A stretch of DNA of 64,000 bases from Posidonia oceanica (Eukaryota; Streptophyta; Magnoliopsida; Alismatales; Posidoniaceae), in NCBI GenBank assembly GCA_037176725.1, contig JAZBRS010000074.1:60082001-60146000 (forward strand). Reading direction: 5' to 3'. Under the pieces are notes generated by a model. It ran no database searches. It saw only the letters and a program-made list of their open reading frames with translations, and was not told where the DNA came from. The first letter of the stretch is position 1. Each line of letters begins with the position of its first letter. Of this stretch, positions 21,464 through 32,425 are shown piece after piece. Made by a program: the position numbers and the translations under genes.

Positions 21464-22810
21464 CTACTGATAGTACTTCTTTAGATAGCAGAGGTTGACG
21501 AGCTCAAACTGCTCGACCCGGTCCATATCCTCAAGAGTTGCAGCGGCTCCCGAAAAGATCTGCTTGACCACGAAGGGGCCACGCCAGTTGGGTCGGAATT
21601 TCCCTCGACCATCAGGCAAATGAATGGCGCGCAAGACAAGGTCCCCTGGCTGAAAGTTTCTGGGCTGGACCTTCTTCAAGAATGCTCTGGCCATCCGCTT
21701 CTGATAGCAGTGAGCGTTGTGCATAGCTTGCAGTCTGCGCTCATCAATTAAGTTCAGTTGGATGCAGCGGTCTTCGACCCATTCTGCCTCTTCCAACTCA
21801 GCTTCTCGTAGGACCCACAGAGAGGGGATCTCTACTTCAACAGGTAACACCGCTTCCATTCCGTACACCAGAGAGTACGGGGTGGCTCCCGTCGAGGTCC
21901 GGATTGATGTCCTGTACGCCCAGAGTGCGTACGGGAGCTTGTCGTGCCAATCCTTGTGGGTTTCTGCCATTTTCTTCAGAATCTTGACAATGTTCTTGTT
22001 TGCAGACTCCATAGCTCCGTTCATCTGTGGCCGATAGGGCGAGGATCGATGATGCTTGATCTTGAGACTTTGCAGGAATTCCTCGATCCTTTTGGCAATG
22101 AAGTTTGTGCCATTATCAGAGATGACTGAGTGCGGGACCCCATATTGGGCAATGATATTGTTCTTGATAAATTTTTCTGTTGCCACAGCGGTGACTGTTC
22201 AGTAAGAGGCTGCTTCCACCCACTTGGTAAAGTAATCGATCGCTACCAGAATGTAACGATGACCATTTGAAGCAGCAGGGTGGATGGCGCCAATGACATC
22301 GATCCCCCAGGTGGAGAAAGGCCATGGCGAGGACATGTTGTGCAGCTGATGTGGAGGGGCCTTGATGAAGTTACCATGAATCTAACAGTTGTGGCATCTA
22401 CGCACGAACCGGCAGCAGTCGGCTTCCATGGTCTGCCAGAAATATCCTTGGAGCATGATCTTCTTGGCTAGGAGGACGCCGTTCATGTGCCGGCCATAGG
22501 TCCCTGCATGCACTTGGAGCATCAGCGTGTCAGCCTCCGATTTGTTCAGGCAGTGCAGTAGCATCTGATTGTATGACCTTCTGTACAGCTGCCCAGCCCC
22601 CAACACATACTTTGACGCCAGACGCGCCAGAGTTCTCTTGTCTGCTGCTGCGGTATCGGGAGGAAAGCTGCCAGACTCTAGGAAAGATTTTATATCTCGA
22701 TACCAGGGCTGCTCCTCTGCTGGATCCGCCTCTTCTATGTTCAGGCAATATGCAGGCTGCTCAATGCGAGTAACGGATACATCCACTGCACCGTCTTCAG
22801 ATATAGTGAG
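21464..22810 (-). pseudogene. Integrase domain (within gag-pol)
   Basis: N-terminal H-H-C-C zinc site: VHAGTYGRHMNG ... CCRFVRRCHNC (ending near 22385). The catalytic core has D at codon 22300-22298 (WGIDVIG), D at 22117-22115 (SDNGTNF) and E at 22009-22007 (GAMESANKNI), with canonical 35-residue spacing between the second D and E. A C-terminal GPF-type module follows (WRGPFVVKQI). Stops at 22384-22382 (TAG, just after the zinc site) and 22201-22199 (TGA, in the core between the first two catalytic residues) inactivate it. Integrase inserts the cDNA; the CCTGG duplication is the footprint of its staggered cut. Confidence 0.93.
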
Positions 22811-22813
22811 CTA

Positions 22814-23194
22814 GGATGCCAAAGTTGCCAATGCGTCTGCGTACGCGTTCTTGGCTCTGTTCATGTATGTGAAGCAGATGCTCTCAAATTCTTCCATCAG
22901 CCTCAGCAGATGTACGTGATACGGCACAAGCTTGGGATCTTTTGTCCTCCAGTCGCCGTTCACTTGAGAAATTACCAGCATGGCATCACCGTGCACATGC
23001 AGCTTCTGCACCTCATGTTCGAGGGCGACTTTCAACCCTAGGATGCATGCTTCATACTCCGCTTCGTTGTTTGTGCATGCGAAAGTTAGCTTCCTCGCGA
23101 AGGGAATCATCTGTCCCTAGGGCGTGGTCAGTACTGCGCCTACGCCTCGGCCCTTTTTGTTGACTGCACCATCAAAGTAGAGCTGCCATTCCTC
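22814..23194 (-). pseudogene. Second, archaeal-type RNase H (aRH) domain (within gag-pol)
   Basis: Begins WQLYFDGAVNKKGRGVGAVL. It has the four-residue D-E-D-D catalytic set in YFDGA, NNEAEYEA, VHGDAMLVISQ and NAYADALATLAS. A second RNase H of this type after the first is the defining feature of the plant Tat lineage. It supplies the RNA-strand cleavage lost from the first RNase H. The frame is broken once inside the domain by TAG at 23119-23117 and again at its end by TAG at 22813-22811. Confidence 0.9.
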
Positions 23195-23806
23195 TTGTTT
23201 CTCAGGATTTTTCTGCTCAGAGTCCTCCATCGCAAAGAGAATGTCTTCATCAGGGAACTGTGTTTGGAGGGGTTGGTATTCAGGCAGAGGAAGGTCAGCA
23301 AGATGGTCTGCCATGGCCTGACCCTTCATGGATTTCTGTGTGACAAAGGTGATGTCGTACTGAGACAATAACACCTGCCACTTAGCACATCTGTCCACCA
23401 TGGCCGGCTTTTGGAAAAGGAACTTGATAGGATCATGCCGGCATAAGAGCTGTACTGGGTATGCCATCATGTAGTGCCTTAGTTTCTGTGCAGCCCAGAC
23501 AAGGGACAAACAGGTCTTCTCTAGTGTACTGTACCTGGCTTCGCATTCATTAAATTTCTTGCTCAGGTAATAGATGGCGCGCTCCCTTCTACCAGATTCG
23601 TCATGTTGGCCCAAGACGGCGCCCATGGAATGCTGCGTGGTAGAAAGGTAGAGAAGCAAAGGTCTCCCGGGTGTAGGCGGGACCAGGACAAGAGGCTTGA
23701 TCAGCAGCTGCTTGATCTTGGCAAATGCAGCCTGACACTCCTCGCTCCAGTGAATCTGTGCATTCTTCTTCAAGAGCTTGAATATGGGCTCGTAGATGGG
23801 CGTAAG
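23195..23806 (-). pseudogene. RNase H domain of gypsy type (within gag-pol)
   Basis: Follows RT directly. It has the tether IHWSEECQAAFAKIK, then LLLYLSTTQHSMGAVLGQHD, FNECEARYSTLEKTCLSLVWA, and RHDPIKFLF. The first catalytic aspartate of the usual LYxDAS motif appears replaced (LYLSTT), matching the reported degeneration of this first RNase H in elements that acquired a second one. No stop inside. It is joined by a 50-residue acidic linker to the archaeal-type RNase H. Confidence 0.85.
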
Positions 23807-23809
23807 CTA

Positions 23810-24961
23810 TGCAATGAAGCGGCTAATATATTGTAAACGCCCAAGCAGACTTCTGACTTCGTTTTCAGTTCTAGGGGGTGGCATGTCCACGATGGCTTGT
23901 GCTTTCAACGGGTCCACCTCAATCCCCCTTTGGCTAACAATGTAGCCGAGCAATTTGCCAGAAGACACCCTGAATACGCACTTCTTGGGATTCAGGCGCA
24001 GCTTGTACTTCCGTAGACGGTCAAAGAGCTTTTTGAGATAGGTAAGATGATCTTCAGGCTCTTTGGTTTTAGCAATCATGTCGTCTACATAGACCTCTAC
24101 TTTTTGGTGCATGAGGTCGTGGAATAGCGCAATCATGGCCCTCTGATAGGTAGCACCAGCATTCTTCAGGCCGAACGGCATGACTTGGTAGCAGAAGACT
24201 CCCCAAGGGGTGATGAATGAAGTCTTTTCCATGTCTTCTTCTGCCATTTTGATTTGATTGTATCCAGAAAAGCCGTCCATGAAGGAGAGCATCTTGTGGC
24301 CCGCTGTATTGTCGACTAGGACGTCAATGTGAGGCAATGGAAAGTCGTCCTTGGGACTCGCCTTGTTCAAGTCCCTGTAGTCGATGCAGATCCGGATTCG
24401 GCCATCTTTCTTGGGCACAGGTACAATGTTTGCCAGCCATTCAGGATAAAGAACGACCTTCAGAAAGTTGACGCTGAGCTGCTTCAATATCTCTTCTTTG
24501 ATCATGAGCAGCCACTGTGGTCGCCATCTTCTTAGTTTCTGCTTCACTGGCTTGGCATCCGGGTTTAAGGGCAGATTGTGCACCACTACTTCTATGTCAA
24601 GGCCGACCATATCCTCGTAACACCAGGCGAAGACATCCGCATATTCTTTCAGGAATGCGATGAACTCTGCTCGAGCCTGGGAAAACAGCTGGGCACTGAT
24701 ACGAACTTCTCTGACTTCCTCAACTGTGCCGATATTGACAACCTCCGTTTCTTCTTCAACATGGAGGTTGGGGCCTTCTGGGTCGTCGTCATAGGGCCGG
24801 AACTCGGGCAATGATTCATCAGTCTCATCCATGCCCGTATCATCCTCCTCTCCATAAGCAATAAGTTCCGAGAGGATCTCTTTCTCAAACGAAGGACTTG
24901 TGATGTCGAAAGAGCGCATGTGTTCCGCTGCCTGGCCCTGGTGACGCTTCCGGATGGTCAC
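23810..24961 (-). pseudogene. Reverse transcriptase domain (within gag-pol)
   Basis: Typical Ty3/gypsy RT: VPVPKKDGRIRICIDYRDLN, then FPLPHIDVLVD, FMDGFSGYNQI, FITPWGVFCYQVMPFGLKNA, then the catalytic YVDD at 24091-24080, and the thumb-side LNPKKCVF and LLGYIVSQRGIEVDP. All three catalytic aspartates (one in FMDGFSGY, two in YVDD) are present and the 384-codon segment has no stop. The TAG at 23809-23807 falls right after the connection segment LLGRLQYISRFIA. Confidence 0.95.
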
Positions 24962-26724
24962 GCTTACTCGAGTGTTCTTGTAGCCTCAGTGCGCGACTTC
25001 CGTCTTAGCAACTCCTTCTGCTGTTTGCTCTGGCCTGACTAATTCTGCTGAGTGCTTTGCTGATTCTGCTGAGGGCCTTGCTGATTCTGCTGTTGATGCT
25101 GCTGACTGTTCTGCTGCTGAGGCTGCTGACAGCTCTGTTACTGATTCTGCTTTCTGCTCTGTTACTGCTGCTGCTTGCACTGCTGATGCTTCCTCCTCCG
25201 GGTCTTCCAGTGTGCTTGGAGAGGGTATGCCGGACCGGCGGCTGATTTGGGCGTTGCCGCTCGCTATGCTGCTCAAATGGGGCATGTGTTGCACAAACCA
25301 CCTAGACCCGCCTTCTGATCGGAGTGTAATGAGCTCATCCGGTCTAGGGGAGTCCGGCGCTGCTGAGTCTTCTTCCAGGACCATGATAGAGGCATGGTCT
25401 TCTTGCAGAGGAAGGTCCGTAGCCACGGCTTTCCCTTTCCTTTCTACGGCTTGATGCTCTGCCAGGTCTTCTGCTATCGACTTGATCTATTCTTGATAGA
25501 GTAGCTCTAAGTCAGACATCCAAGAATCGACCTGGGCTTCTATCGCCACTCCTTCTTCCTCGTCCAAGGGGGAGTCGACGTAGTAGGCGCCGGGGGCCTA
25601 CGGCACTGGCCCGGCTGCAAGACGGATTGCTGCCCTTGGAATCTGCATGATCTGGTTCACGGGCGCGTCCGATGGCGGCAACTCTGATGTAGAAGGCCCA
25701 AATAGACAAGTCAGCGGTGCCATAGATGGATATGCTGCCAGGGTCACTGTTGGAGAGTAAGCAGGGGTGCTCTTCAGAGGGCTCAAGGGCCCGGAGAGTG
25801 TAGTGCTCAGTTGGCCTTTTGTATCGGGCCGTAACTGAGAGAGTGCAGCCTCTGACGCCATGGGGTCTTGCCATGAGAGCTGCTGCTGGTTGTCGGGAGG
25901 ATGCGAAGCGGACTGCACCTGCTGCATTCCTGGAGGTGTGGATGCTGGAGCGGGCTGAGCCGCGCTGCTGACTGTATCGATTAACTACCCCTCCAGAGAT
26001 AGGGACAGTGGCACTGATGTTTCTGTGACCGCTGGTAGCATGCTTGCTTCTGCCAGAAGGAGTGTCTCTGACTCCTGCACTGCTACTGTCTGTACTTGGG
26101 AAGTTGATGTGGCCGCAAAAGAGTGGGAACTTGCCAGTTCTGCCACAGGGCCTGCTGAGCTGCCTGCTGTTTCTGCCAGAGGAAGAGCTGAATAGATTGA
26201 CTGTGTGGCCTCTGCTCTGATCACTGTTTCTGCTGTGCTGGTTGGGACTGCCTCTGTTGTGCCAGACTGCTCCTCATCCGAGTAGTAGTCCTCAACACAC
26301 ACCCAATCCTCTATCGGTACCGTGTCTTGATCGTCGGTCGATCCCAGGGTTCCTGCACTGGTAAAGTTAGTGAGGTCTCTGGGAATGGTTGATTCTGGAT
26401 TGTTGAGCTGAGAGCAGTGATCTTCGTTGGTCTTGGGCTCGTAGCCGAGGCCTTCAGATTTCCTTCGCTCCACTGCTACGATCGGCTCTGCGATCCCCTG
26501 GCCGTGACGCCTGAGCGGCGTACCCTTTATGTAACCCCACCTGTGACATACATTCTCGACCATTCGAAAGGGGTTGCTGTGAACGGTCAAGGAGTTGACA
26601 CGTTCAAGATCCGGAATGAAGTTAACCGGCTCACACCGATTAACGCGATATAGGGCTTCAGAAGTCTCGAGGTCAAACGGGATAGATTGCGAAGACACGG
26701 GGGAGACTGCTTCGATCCGCTCCT
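24962..26724 (-). pseudogene. Protease-RT linker with clustered stops (candidate intron)
   Basis: About 590 codons of low-complexity sequence rich in Ser, Ala, Glu, Thr and Pro, with short degenerate repeats such as SAASAAEQSAAS near 25160-25060. No domain is recognised. Four in-frame stops fall here: TAG at 25987, 25600 and 25489, and TGA at 24988. In Ogre elements this interval is reported to be a spliced intron with stops. I have not identified convincing donor and acceptor sites, so splicing is an inference from position only. Confidence 0.6.
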
Positions 26725-27118
26725 TCTCAAAGTTCTCCGCCATGACGACAATGACATCGTCGCCGCGACGGTACTTTATCATTCGATGGAGGGTCGAAGG
26801 AAGGACCTGATGCTTGTGGAGCCAAGGGCGCCCAAGCAGAAGATTGAAGTTCAGCTGCAAGTCGACGACATAGAACTCTACGTCGAAGACAACTGGGCCA
26901 ATAGCAAGAGGAATAATTAGGACCCCTAGAGCGTCATGGTGAGTGTTGTCAAAGGCTGTCATTCCCTTCACGGCTGGCGTGACGTCCTCGGCTTTGAATC
27001 CGAGCTTGGTTGCAGTACGCAAGGGGCAGACGTTAAGGCCTGACCCATTATCAACCAGTGTTAGGGGAATGCGAAAGTTTTTGAACTGCACCGTGACGAA
27101 TAGGGGCTGGTTGTGATT
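26725..27118 (-). pseudogene. Aspartic protease domain (within gag-pol)
   Basis: The retropepsin active-site motif DNGSG is at 27052-27038, preceded by FRIPLTLV and followed by LNVCPL. The second signature, LLLGRPWLH, follows about 80 residues later. The usual D-S/T-G triad is written DNG here, a variant found in plant Ty3/gypsy elements. The domain itself has no stop. Its job is to cut the Gag-Pol precursor. No protease frameshift separates it from gag. Confidence 0.9.
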
Positions 27119-28099
27119 AATCCCCGCCGGAGGCAGCTCATCACTCGTAAAAGAGATGACCTGGGGCTCCGCAATCAACCCAACCATGCTCTCCAAGGCT
27201 GAAGGCTCAATGGACTGGGACGCACGGGCAGCCTGGAACATGCGAAGAAAAGCCTCGCGGTGTTCGGCAGAGGTGTGGATCAAGTCCCAGATAGAAATGT
27301 CGGCTTTGACCTTCTTAAGCTGGGAGGTCAAGTCTGCCTTAGGTTGGCTCTTTTTGGCAAGGGGAGGGGTAGTTCTGGCAGGCTCTAAGGGGGTAGTGGC
27401 AGGAAGCTGGGTTTCTATAGGCTGGGTAGGGATTTGGCTAGCTACAAGTTGGTCTGGAGTTGGATCTACTATGGGTTGGCTAGAGGGTGGGGGCATAACA
27501 GGTCTAGGGTGAGTTGGCCTAATTGCCGGTGTTGGGGGCCTGTAAACCCTCTCCGATCGCGTTACTTCCGCGCACATCTCTGTGGCGTAGCTGTAAGGGA
27601 CGCGATGGGTGTCCAGGGTCAAATCAATGACGACTGGAGCACGTGCTGCGAGCACAGGAGAGGTTACAGGGGGACCTACGGGGTACTGAGGTCTCTCTAG
27701 AGGGTATGGTTGTTGGGGTGGGAAGGCTGGGGCAAGTTGAGGTCTGCCTAGAAGGTGTAGCTGAGGTCGCCCTAAGAGGTGGATGGAGGAACTAGGCTGG
27801 GCCCTAGCTAGAAGGTGCACAGGGGATTGAGCCTGGGGAAGCACGGTGGGAGGCGCGAGAGGGCGCTCCGGCCTGGCACGCGGTCGGATCAAGTAAATTC
27901 CCGACTCGGAGTTGGCAACTGCCGCGAGATAGAGATCTTGAGGGAAAGGCTCAGAGATGTCAGAGATGAGATCAGAAGGGTCTACCACAAAGGTAGCAGG
28001 CCCAGAAGGAAAGACAGAATGGATGCCTGAGGTTCCCGCCCCTCCCGGATAAGAGTGCTCCGGTAAGGGTTGGCGGGTGATGCCAGAATGAGGGGGAAC

Positions 28100-30247
28100 A
28101 GCTGAGTGTGCAGATGCATGAGTGTGCGCTTGAGTGGATGCCTCGTGCGTGTCGATCACAATCGTTCCCGATTCGATCAAGTCCTGAATAGCGTTCCGCA
28201 GGGAGAAGCAATTGTCCGTCGAATGCCCGGCGCTTCGATGGAAATTGCAGAAGAGGTCCAGCCTAAACCAATGCGGCAGAGGACTTGGTGGCGGACGAAC
28301 CTCCGGGAACTTCAGGAGCGATGCAACCTTTGGCAAGATGACCGTGAGCGGTTCCACCAGTGGGGCGAATCTCCGCTTCTCAATGGGTGGCCTTCTTTGC
28401 CTCTGGTATGAGCCTTGCTGAACCGGTGCGGCAGGATAGACCGGTCTAGCGGTGGTAGTGATGTGTGGTGTGTGTGGATTCCTAGGTGCAGGAGCGTACA
28501 CCATCTGAGCTGGGGCAGGCCGGGATGGCAAGCGAACAGGCACAGCAGGGGAGTCGACGAATGCAACAGCAGGTTTCGGCGAATCCTTCCTCTTCGGGCA
28601 GTTGTTGCTGCTGCCGCTGTTGTTGTTGGAGGCGCTGCTGTTGGCACTGTTACTGCTGATCACTGCCTGCTTAGCGAACGTAGAGAGAGCTGGGAAGTTG
28701 CCACTCCGCAAAGAACTCTCCACGCACGCTCCAGCTCTGATGAGTGCCGCAAAAGTAGTGACTGGTTGGATGCTAAGCAGAGCTCCGAGAGACGGCTGCG
28801 CCCCTTTGATAACGATCTCGATAGATTCCTCGTCAGAGGGTCTATCTCGAACCTGAGAGGCAAGGGCGCGCCAACGGCCGACATACTCCCCGAACGGCTC
28901 GCCAGAATTCTACTTGATTGCGATCAAGTCCGCCCTCTTTGGGACCAGATCGAGGTTGAAGGAGTACTGTTCCAGGAATGCCTGACTGAGGTCGTTCCAA
29001 GTCTTGATGGCTGACATGTCAAGCGATGTAAACCACTTGAGTGCCGGCCCGGTCAAACTCTTCTGGAACAGGCGGATCAGCAACCTCTCATCAGCCTGAA
29101 GCTGAGCGAGATCACCGCAATACGCCTTCAAGTGTGCTACGGGGCAGCCCCTACCATTATACTTCTCGAAGTCTGGGATCTTGAACTTCGGAGGGAGTAC
29201 CGCCTCTGGAAAGCAACAGAGGTCTCGGAATTGGTAGGTCTGGTGCTCAGTACCCTGCACTAGTCGTAGTGCTTTCTCCAAGACGTCCATCCGGTTATTG
29301 ATGGGGTCTGGGATTACTGCTGTAGGAGAGGAATCAGCAGGGGTAGCGAGCACATACGTCGAATGGGTCGCACCTAAGTGCTCCTCCGGATCTACCATAG
29401 CGTCGCCTGGTGGAGCAACGGGATGGCCGGCGTATCCGTGCTGGGGGACTGTGTATGCAGGATGCTGGACCTGGTGCAAAGGAGAAGAGTAGATGCCATG
29501 CTGTGCTGTGATAGGGGTAGGATGACAGAGCACCAGTTGCTGTACAGGCGGGGTGCCAGACAGCGAGCCAGTGAGGTACTGGGCTCCAGCCGGTCCAAAA
29601 GACTGACCACCAGAGGGAAGTGGAGCATGCTGTGCTAAGTGTTGTGCAGCAAGAGGCGGTAAACGAGCCCCCATCGTCGGAACCGTGAGCAGTTGAGACG
29701 ATGGACGAGGCGGAGGTGTGGAGGTCGATGCATGGAATGCAGGAACTGGCCTCAGAGGAACCTCAGGGACGACAGGAATAGAAGAAGGACGAACTGATAG
29801 AGCCATGCCCTGCAGTTTCTAGGCGAGCTCCATCAGGTGCTGGTACTGCGCCTCGGGCGTCTCGACAGTGGGGACGTTGAAGTGCAGTGCCGGCGAAGGC
29901 TGAGAAACAAGTGGCACGGACACAGACTGTCTGAGAGGGAAGGATTCTACAGCAAAGGTCGCAGCGACGGTGGAAGGGATGTCGAAAGCAACGTATCCCT
30001 GGGATGGAGGGGGCAGTGGCATCTCCGAAACGCGAGTAACGGTCGTCAAGATGGACTCGACGACCGGATCCGGAGGAAGAGATGCTTGCCACTGTCCCGG
30101 GACGTACTGAGAACCTAGAGACGTCAGGGGAGGAAACCCTGGCATCAGAGGGGGAACAAGGGGGACAGAAGGAGCAACCGGAGGGGCTGGAATGGAAACA
30201 CCCTCCGTGACAGGAGTGAAAAGAGGCTCACTAACGTACTGGGCCAT
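28100..30247 (-). pseudogene. gag: gag region: capsid-like domain and zinc knuckle
   Basis: The first 350 or so codons are proline/serine-rich and low in complexity. The retrotransposon gag (capsid) domain runs about 29190-28800, starting PPKFKIPDFEKYNGRGCP and containing the usual GPALKWF and WNDLSQAFLEQY signatures, then GEYVGRWRALA. A zinc knuckle of the unusual C-X2-H-X4-H-X4-C form (CNFHRSAGHSTDNC) lies near 28250-28208; this histidine-rich form is what I know from Tat-type gag. TAG stops at 29821-29819 (before the capsid domain) and 28912-28910 (inside it) interrupt the frame. Gag packages the RNA and forms the cytoplasmic particle. Confidence 0.9.
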
Positions 30248-31553
30248 TGCTGACCTAGATCGCGTGAGAACGGGGCTGCGACGAGTGTTCAAGCGGTGAG
30301 TCCTAAGAGGAGCTATCGTCACAAATGTGGATAGCTCAGAGGGGGAATGGTCGCGAATGAAGTCACACAAGGGGTGTCAACGAGGGTCAGTACTCGAGCT
30401 CTGGCAAAGCGAAACTCGCTTTACCGATCACGCTGACACAACAGAAGGAAATTAGGGTTAGAAGCTATAAGATGGATGCAAATGAGTTAGTTAAATGGCA
30501 TGAATGATATGCATGCTTTCTAGTATGCCCCCCTCACCTAACTAGTGTGTCCTAGTAAGGTAATCTACTTCGGGTATCCCTGGGTATACGGGTCACCGAC
30601 TCAGGTTAGAAAAGTAGGTTCCCTGTCTAACTCCCGGCCCAAAGCTCAGGAAATGACAGGGTGGTGCGTTGGTGGCCTCTACCCCACCAAAGCGTGGGTG
30701 GTACCCTCTACTAACACCGACACGACCCCCGGACGAGGGGGGACAGACCGACTGACTCGTGCCACGCCCAAAACGGTGGAACAAGAAGCCGGGACCGTCT
30801 TTCGCAGACTAATAGGTGGACTCAGATGAGAAGAATGCATGCCCTATATGATGCTTATGCGAATGCTTAAAGTCTTTTATCTTGCACATTTTATTAACCA
30901 GAGGGAGTGAAGGATTGTTCAGTCTCTAGTTGCTCCTAGAAGTTCTTTTTACTTGCGGTTTTTAGTTAACCCTGGGGAGAGCAGACAAGTCTCTACTATC
31001 CTAGGCATGGCATGTGCGAAAGGGAAGAAAATCAGTCAAGCATGGCAGGCAGACAATCATACAACACAACAAAAGGCAAGTGCATGGCATGTGCAGGTGT
31101 TTGTGAGCATAATGGTGAAGAAAAACATTCATCGAGTCAAAAGGCATGTATGCAAGGCATGTGCGTGCGTAGTGACATAGCAAAGGTGTAAAAGAAGCAT
31201 TCAACATTCAAAAAGCATGTATTGTTGCCAAACAAGTATGTAGACATGCAATGTGCGATAACTAAAGCAGTAATAAGCAAGTAAGGCAAGGAAAATAAAG
31301 ACAAGTAAGTTGTAAAGGAAGTAAGAGCATAAGCAAGACAATAAGTAAATAAACAAGCAGAGAAGCAAAGCCAAGCGAAAGGGAGCGCAAACCGAGGCGA
31401 AAGAGGTGCAAAACCTAAGCAAAGTAGCCACAAAGCGACTTTCTAGGAGTTTGCACAAAAAAACGAGGAAAGCAGGCAAAGAAGGCACACAAGGCAGGCA
31501 AAACTGCGAAAACAGGCGAGCGAAAAGCCAGGAACGAAAGCCGGAGTCTAGCA
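30248..31553 (-). other. 5' leader of the element
   Basis: Between the primer binding site and gag. It carries no long credible ORF. At 30371-30381 it holds GGGGTGTCAAC, identical to 11 bp of the LTR terminus, 124 bp before the gag ATG. The rest is A/G-rich on the + strand with short GGCATGTGC-like runs. The packaging signal should lie here but cannot be located by eye. Confidence 0.6.
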
Positions 31554-31571
31554 TCCCCAGCGAAGTCGCCA
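31554..31571 (-). other. Primer binding site
   Basis: One base after the end of the 5' LTR the - strand reads TGGCGACTTCGCTGGGGA. It starts with TGG (complement of tRNA CCA). From memory, it matches closely the tRNA-Arg-type primer site reported for Ogre and other Tat elements (TGGCGACTC..CTGGGGA), with one or two changes. It primes first-strand synthesis and fixes the element orientation as - strand. Confidence 0.85.
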
Positions 31572-32199
31572 TTGTAGCGATCCCGATAAGAATCAGGCTC
31601 GCTATTTAGCGGCGATTGGATCCGAGGAAGAGGCTCGACTCGAAAACGCTTAAAATCGAGGAGAAAAGAGAAAGATAAGGCAAATCAGAGTCGCCACCAT
31701 GTCTATTAATGGGAGACAAGGAAAATCGAGGAAATGCGTGGATTAACACGCAAAACCAAGCAAGGAATGCAAAGCAAAGCAATGCAAAGGAAACAAATGC
31801 AAGTACATGCAAAAGAGATGACTCTAGCCTAGGATAAGGGCAGTATGGTCATTGCGGGCCAAAAGACAGGGCAAGGACTCCTGTTACGTGCGGGGAAGGT
31901 GTTAGGCACCCCCGACACGCCCGAGAATCGGTCTTTCTAGGCTTACGCTCGCATACACAGGGAAATGCAGGGTTGAATGCCTATGTGCCTATGAATGCTC
32001 AAGGTGTGCTCTAAGTGGAGAGATGCAGGGCAAGGAAGTAAACGTGCTGTCTAAGTGCTCAGCTACGCTGTCTATGTTCCGAACCGGGCGAAACCTGGCT
32101 CGTGAGAACTCCAGGCAGTAAGCATCACAGCCCTATATGCAAATGCAAGCGAGAAGACAAAACAACGGTAAAACCATGCAATGCGATCGACATGCGAAA

Positions 32200-32425
32200 G
32201 AAAACAACGTAAAGCACGCAAAACGAGGCAAAAAGCAAGAAGGCACGCAAAACGGTGCAAAAAGACAAGGTTGGCACGTAAAACGGGCGAGAAAGCAAGG
32301 CAGCATGCAAATCGGTGCAAAAGGCGATGACGGGCACGCAAAACTGTGCCAAAAACAGGGCGAGCGCGCAAAACGGGGCGAAAGACAAAGTAGGCACGCA
32401 AAATGGTGCCAAGAGCTGCGAGATA
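32200..32425 (-). repeat. 30-bp minisatellite inside LTR copy C
   Basis: Same array and nearly the same unit order as in copy B, with GGCACGCAAAACGGTGCAAA-type units. The point differences from copy B are mostly transitions. Confidence 0.8.

Larger units (their letters stand above)
21464..30247 (-). pseudogene. gag-pol: gag-pol polyprotein, single frame with eleven premature stops
   Basis: One 2928-codon frame from an ATG at 30247 (first residues MAQYV; upstream in-frame TGA at 30379-30377) to a TAG at 21466-21464. It encodes gag, zinc knuckle, protease, RT, RNase H, archaeal-type RNase H and integrase in order. No frameshift is needed: all segments share one phase. Premature stops (codon positions on the - strand) are TAG at 29821-29819, 28912-28910, 25987-25985, 25600-25598, 25489-25487, 23809-23807, 23119-23117, 22813-22811 and 22384-22382, and TGA at 24988-24986 and 22201-22199. 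Four of the eleven fall between protease and RT. Gag and pol sharing one frame is common in Tat elements. As it stands this copy cannot make full-length Pol without readthrough, splicing or help from another copy. Confidence 0.93.

Noticed and set aside
25050..25200. CTG/GCTGATTCTG-rich stretch as a separate microsatellite locus
   Set aside because: It is the Ala/Ser/Glu-rich linker of the polyprotein, in frame with gag-pol.
28415..29014. 199-codon + strand ORF opposite gag
   Set aside because: Shadow of the gag frame; no independent signal.
21464..30247. Nuclear reassignment of TAG to glutamine
   Set aside because: No plant nuclear code of this kind is known, CAG is still used often in the same frame, and two TGA stops would remain unexplained. 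Methylation-linked decay is simpler.
31201..31572. 123-codon - strand ORF starting at the primer binding site
   Set aside because: Its ATG overlaps the PBS and the product is a hydrophobic, low-complexity string without a recognisable family. A leader ORF cannot be excluded but is not supported.
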